A DNA stretch of 6,492 bases from Caulobacteraceae bacterium UBA5005 (GTDB taxonomy: Bacteria > Pseudomonadota > Alphaproteobacteria > Caulobacterales > Caulobacteraceae), in NCBI GenBank assembly GCA_002398405.1, contig DGYN01000129.1, positions 1 to 6,492 on the forward strand. The letters run 5' to 3'. The notes under the pieces are model-generated. The model was not told the DNA's origin, made no database searches, and worked only from the letters and a program-made list of their open reading frames with translations. The translations under genes and the position numbers were made by a program. This document shows positions 5,081-6,492 of the stretch, piece after piece. How positions within the stretch are numbered: position 1 is the stretch's first letter; every line of letters begins with the position of its first letter.

Positions 5081-5097
5081 TCAAGTGTCACTTGACA
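5081..5097. promoter_or_regulatory. operator-like palindrome at the higBA promoter
   Basis: TCAAGTG-T-CACTTGA at 5081-5095 is a perfect 15-base palindrome. A second one, TGTCA-CT-TGACA at 5086-5097, overlaps it and includes the whole -35 hexamer. Placement over the -35 suits repression by the HigA antitoxin encoded second in the operon. Confidence 0.6.
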
Positions 5098-5119
5098 GAT
5101 TGCACAAGATTTCTAAATT
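5092..5119 (+). promoter_or_regulatory. promoter of the higBA module (leaderless)
   Basis: A perfect -35 TTGACA (5092-5097), a 16-base spacer and -10 TAAATT (5114-5119, 4 of 6) place the expected start of transcription at about 5126, the G of the toxin GTG codon. No Shine-Dalgarno precedes that codon, in agreement with a leaderless mRNA. Confidence 0.65.
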
Positions 5120-5125
5120 GCCGTC

Positions 5126-5413
5126 GTGGAAATCGAGAGCATCAAGCACAAAGCCCTCCGCAATTTCGCCGAAACGGGCAAGTCCAAGGGACTGCCCGGC
5201 AATTTTGTGGATCGCCTGCGCAAAATGCTCTCGTTCCTGAGCGCCATCGGCACGGTGGAGGAGCTGAAAATCCCGCCCAACTATGGCGCTCATCAACTGG
5301 TCGGCGATCGTTCGGGCGTGTGGTCGCTGACCGTGACCAAAAACCATCGAATGACGTTCCGTATCAACGATGAACTTCAAATCGCGGATATGGACCTGGA
5401 GGACTATCACTGA
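5126..5413 (+). CDS. higB: HigB-family toxin (module 2)
   Basis: This 95-residue protein of the RelE/HigB plasmid-maintenance-killer family has the usual length of about 92-95 residues. Recognisable blocks are IKHKALRNFAETGKSKGLP (6-24), PPNYGAHQLVGDRSGVWSLTV, NHRMTFRI with Arg75 and Arg79, and the C-terminal DLEDYH with Tyr94 and His95. In characterised HigB toxins basic residues and a C-terminal Tyr/His region serve ribosome-dependent mRNA cleavage; the same residues are visible here, so activity is likely. The start is GTG, placed at the predicted transcription start, with no ribosome-binding site. The stop overlaps the antitoxin start by one base (TGATG). The toxin-first order is the classical higBA arrangement. 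It is co-oriented with and 183 bases downstream of the monooxygenase gene, but has its own promoter. Confidence 0.92.
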   Translation: MEIESIKHKALRNFAETGKSKGLPGNFVDRLRKMLSFLSAIGTVEELKIPPNYGAHQLVGDRSGVWSLTVTKNHRMTFRINDELQIADMDLEDYH

Positions 5414-5712
5414 TGGCCATCAAGCTGCACCCATCCATTGCCGTGCACCCCGGCGAATGGCTCCGCACCGAGATCATTGAACCTCGTGGCCTGAGCGTCA
5501 CCCAGGCCGCCGATCACCTGGGCGTCACCCGTCAGGCGCTGAGCATGCTGCTCAACAGCCGCGCCGGCCTTTCAGCCGAGATGGCCCTGCGTTTTGAGAA
5601 GCTGTTCAGCTTGCAAGCCGACACCTTGCTGCGAATGCAGGCGGCCTATGATTTGAGCCGGGCGCGAGCGCACGCCAACAAGATCAAGGTCAAACTGCTC
5701 GAAGCGGCCTGA
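5413..5712 (+). CDS. higA: HigA-family antitoxin (module 2)
   Basis: This 99-residue protein opens with the HigA signature HPGEWLRTEIIEPRGLSVTQ (12-31). It has a helix-turn-helix at about 27-48 (AADHLGVTRQALSMLL), then the GLSAEMALRFEKLF segment and the MQAAYDLSRARAH tail typical of the addiction-module antidote family. It neutralises HigB and represses the operon, probably at the palindromes around 5081-5097. Its ATG overlaps the toxin stop (TGATG), with GGAGGA at 5398-5403 as ribosome-binding site nine bases upstream. The final eight codons and stop (5686-5712) recur as a remnant at 2197-2223, evidence that a second higA-like copy once existed in this locus. Length and motifs are complete. 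Confidence 0.93.
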   Translation: MAIKLHPSIAVHPGEWLRTEIIEPRGLSVTQAADHLGVTRQALSMLLNSRAGLSAEMALRFEKLFSLQADTLLRMQAAYDLSRARAHANKIKVKLLEAA

Positions 5713-5714
5713 TA
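5686..5714 (+). repeat. 29-base direct repeat, right copy (inside the end of higA)
   Basis: This is the partner of 2197-2225: same orientation, 26 of 29 identical. The two copies bound a segment of about 3.5 kb that holds toxin-antitoxin module 1, the monooxygenase gene and the HigBA module. Recombination between them would delete that segment and leave one repeat, but 29 imperfect bases are short for homologous recombination. Confidence 0.65.
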
Positions 5715-5772
5715 CGCCGGCGGACCCCAGCCCCCCTGGCGGAAATTCAATCTCGACGCCCCCTAAGTCTGC

Positions 5773-5809
5773 TTGTCCTTTGACAATCGGCCCCCTTGCA
5801 TGGCAAGGG
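5773..5809 (+). promoter_or_regulatory. paired inverted repeats and -35-like box upstream of the TIGR02300 gene
   Basis: TTGTC-CTTT-GACAA (5773-5786) and CCCTTGC-ATG-GCAAGGG (5793-5809) lie six bases apart. A TTGACA at 5780-5785 is a perfect -35, but no good -10 follows at 16-18 bases: the right-hand hairpin occupies that place. It may be a terminator for higBA, a regulator site, or the promoter of the TIGR02300 gene with an atypical -10. The gap between higA and this gene holds nothing else recognisable. Confidence 0.35.
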
Positions 5810-5850
5810 TCGCCGCCTCAATCCTACAGCCAATTTAAAGGGTCCTACCT

Positions 5851-6327
5851 TTGGCCAAGCCCGAACTCGGCGCTAAGCAGCTTTGCCCCAATTGCGCGGC
5901 GAAGTTCTACGACCTGACCAAGCGTCCGGCCGTGTGCCCGAAATGTCAGACCGCCTTCGATCCCGAAGAGGTCGTCAAGGTCCGCCGCGGACGCCGCGGC
6001 GCCGGCCCCGCCGACTATGAGGACGAAGAAACGCCGAAGCCCGCCGCCGAGGCCGAAGCGGATGGTTTCGAGGACGAAGCGGACGAGACTCCCGAAATCG
6101 ATCAGGCGATCGAAGAGGAGGTCGTGGAGATCGACGAGGAAGCCGACGGCGACCCCGCCGCCGCCAAGCCCGCGCCGGCCGATGACCTGGGCGTCGACTT
6201 CGCCGTCGACGAGGACGAGGTTGCCGCCGCCGAGGACGAGGACGACGTCTTCCTGGAGGACGAGGACGAGGACGACTTCTCCGAGGACGACATCGACGGC
6301 CTGCCCGGCGAGGATGACCGCGACTAA
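5851..6327 (+). CDS. TIGR02300 / FYDLN-type acidic zinc-ribbon protein
   Basis: This 158-residue cytoplasmic protein begins with a short zinc ribbon: Cys12-Pro-Asn-Cys15 and Cys29-Pro-Lys-Cys32, with AKFYDLT (17-23) between them. The family is named for FYDLN; here the last residue is Thr. From about residue 45 the protein is low in complexity and very acidic, with runs of Glu and Asp (for example LEDEDEDDFSEDD), encoded by repeated GAG-GAC triplets at about 6205-6295. It has no signal or membrane segment. Family members are found across Alphaproteobacteria; function is unknown to me, though a zinc ribbon plus acidic tail suggests interaction with nucleic-acid-binding or basic proteins. The start is TTG at 5851 with AAAGGG (5837-5842) eight bases upstream, and the MAKPELG opening is typical. 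It precedes tRNA-Ala, an arrangement I recall as conserved, so this edge is probably core genome. Confidence 0.9.
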   Translation: MAKPELGAKQLCPNCAAKFYDLTKRPAVCPKCQTAFDPEEVVKVRRGRRGAGPADYEDEETPKPAAEAEADGFEDEADETPEIDQAIEEEVVEIDEEADGDPAAAKPAPADDLGVDFAVDEDEVAAAEDEDDVFLEDEDEDDFSEDDIDGLPGEDDRD

Positions 6328-6345
6328 AAAAGTAGGCGGGCAGGC

Positions 6346-6372
6346 TTGATCGGGGAATGCCCCCGGCATAGT
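6346..6372 (+). promoter_or_regulatory. possible promoter of the tRNA-Ala gene
   Basis: TTGATC (6346-6351, 4 of 6) and CATAGT (6367-6372, 4 of 6) are separated by 15 bases, about 55 bases upstream of the tRNA. CGGGG-N5-CCCCG (6351-6365) forms a small hairpin in the spacer that could instead be the end of the preceding transcript. Both readings are weak. Confidence 0.25.
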
Positions 6373-6427
6373 GTCCGCCGCCTTCGCCAAGGGGCCTTCC
6401 AAGGCCTTGAAGCGAGCCCGGATTTCC

Positions 6428-6492
6428 GGGGCTATAGCTCAGCTGGTAGAGCGCTTGAATGGCATTCAAGAGGTCAGCGGTTCGACTCCGCT
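6428..6492 (+). tRNA. tRNA-Ala (GGC anticodon), 3' end outside the window
   Basis: The sequence folds as a tRNA. The 5' acceptor strand is GGGGCTA, the D stem is GCTC/GAGC with an AGCTGGTA loop, and the anticodon stem is CTTGA/TCAAG around the loop ATGGCAT, giving anticodon GGC (alanine). The variable loop is AGGTC and the T stem is AGCGG/CCGCT with the loop TTCGACT. The window ends after the T stem, so the 3' acceptor strand is not seen. The GGGGC start and the D-arm are typical of bacterial tRNA-Ala. The 5' end, not the 3' end, faces the accessory region, so this tRNA is not an obvious integration site for it. Confidence 0.95.

Noticed and set aside
4438..5373. A 311-codon plus-strand frame overlapping the end of the monooxygenase gene and higB.
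   Set aside because: It is out of frame with both real genes and has no conserved motif.
2197..5714. The 29-base direct repeats as attL/attR of an integrative element.
   Set aside because: No integrase or excisionase lies between them, and the intact higA is at the wrong end for integration into a gene's 3' end.
6205..6295. GAG-GAC-rich tandem triplets as a possible repeat array.
   Set aside because: They simply encode the Glu/Asp tail of the TIGR02300 protein. The spacing is irregular and there is no CRISPR-like repeat-spacer pattern.
5845..6402. Minus-strand frames opposite the TIGR02300 gene, rich in Val/Leu or Arg/Pro.
   Set aside because: They are complements of the repeated acidic codons. 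The plus frame has the four-cysteine ribbon and FYDL motif.
6428..6492. tRNA-Ala as the insertion site that gave rise to the accessory region.
   Set aside because: Elements usually enter the 3' half of a tRNA, which here points away from the region. No tRNA-like repeat was seen on the far side.

Overview
This window is GC-rich DNA that looks like a chromosomal accessory segment of an alphaproteobacterium, most likely of the Caulobacter/Phenylobacterium group. The main clue is the right edge. It carries a FYDLN/TIGR02300-family zinc-ribbon protein with a long acidic tail, followed by a tRNA-Ala(GGC) cut by the window end. From memory, this pair is a conserved alphaproteobacterial arrangement. 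The left edge holds the first 18 codons of a COG0523/CobW-type metallochaperone GTPase on the minus strand. The assignment to a group is inference; no rRNA or other marker gene is present.

Layout, left to right. (1) 1-56, minus: CobW-like GTPase start with its Walker A. (2) 136-1328, minus: a two-gene operon with an ATGA overlap, encoding a secreted protein of a recurrent uncharacterized family (called GVW here after its motif) and then a DUF6152-type secreted protein whose predicted mature N-terminus is His-His. (3) 1429-2196, plus: a second GVW protein, divergent from and paralogous to the first. (4) 2197-2225: a 29-base near copy of the 3' end of the higA gene found 3.5 kb further on. (5) 2277-2977, minus: a type II toxin-antitoxin pair (Gp49/RelE-like toxin, then HTH antitoxin). 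(6) 3140-4942, plus: a large exported protein joining a redoxin-like domain without cysteine, a c-type cytochrome domain and a PHM-like dicopper monooxygenase domain. (7) 5126-5712, plus: a HigB-HigA pair. (8) 5851-6327, plus: the TIGR02300 protein. (9) 6428-6492: tRNA-Ala(GGC), partial.

How the parts may work together. Four adjacent exported proteins (two GVW proteins, DUF6152 and the haem/copper monooxygenase) could form a periplasmic oxidation module. The cytochrome domain would feed electrons to the dicopper site, DUF6152 might handle copper, and the GVW proteins might bind substrate or act as accessory factors. This is a hypothesis; only the monooxygenase has ligands that can be matched residue by residue to a known enzyme. 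The monooxygenase gene lies between two unrelated toxin-antitoxin modules. Both modules have promoters placed so that transcription should begin at or next to the toxin start codon (leaderless mRNA), with palindromic operator-like sequence over or beside the -35.

Every intergenic gap is under 300 bases. The gaps hold inverted repeats and promoter-like sequences, listed separately. No insertion sequence, integrase, CRISPR array or rRNA was seen.
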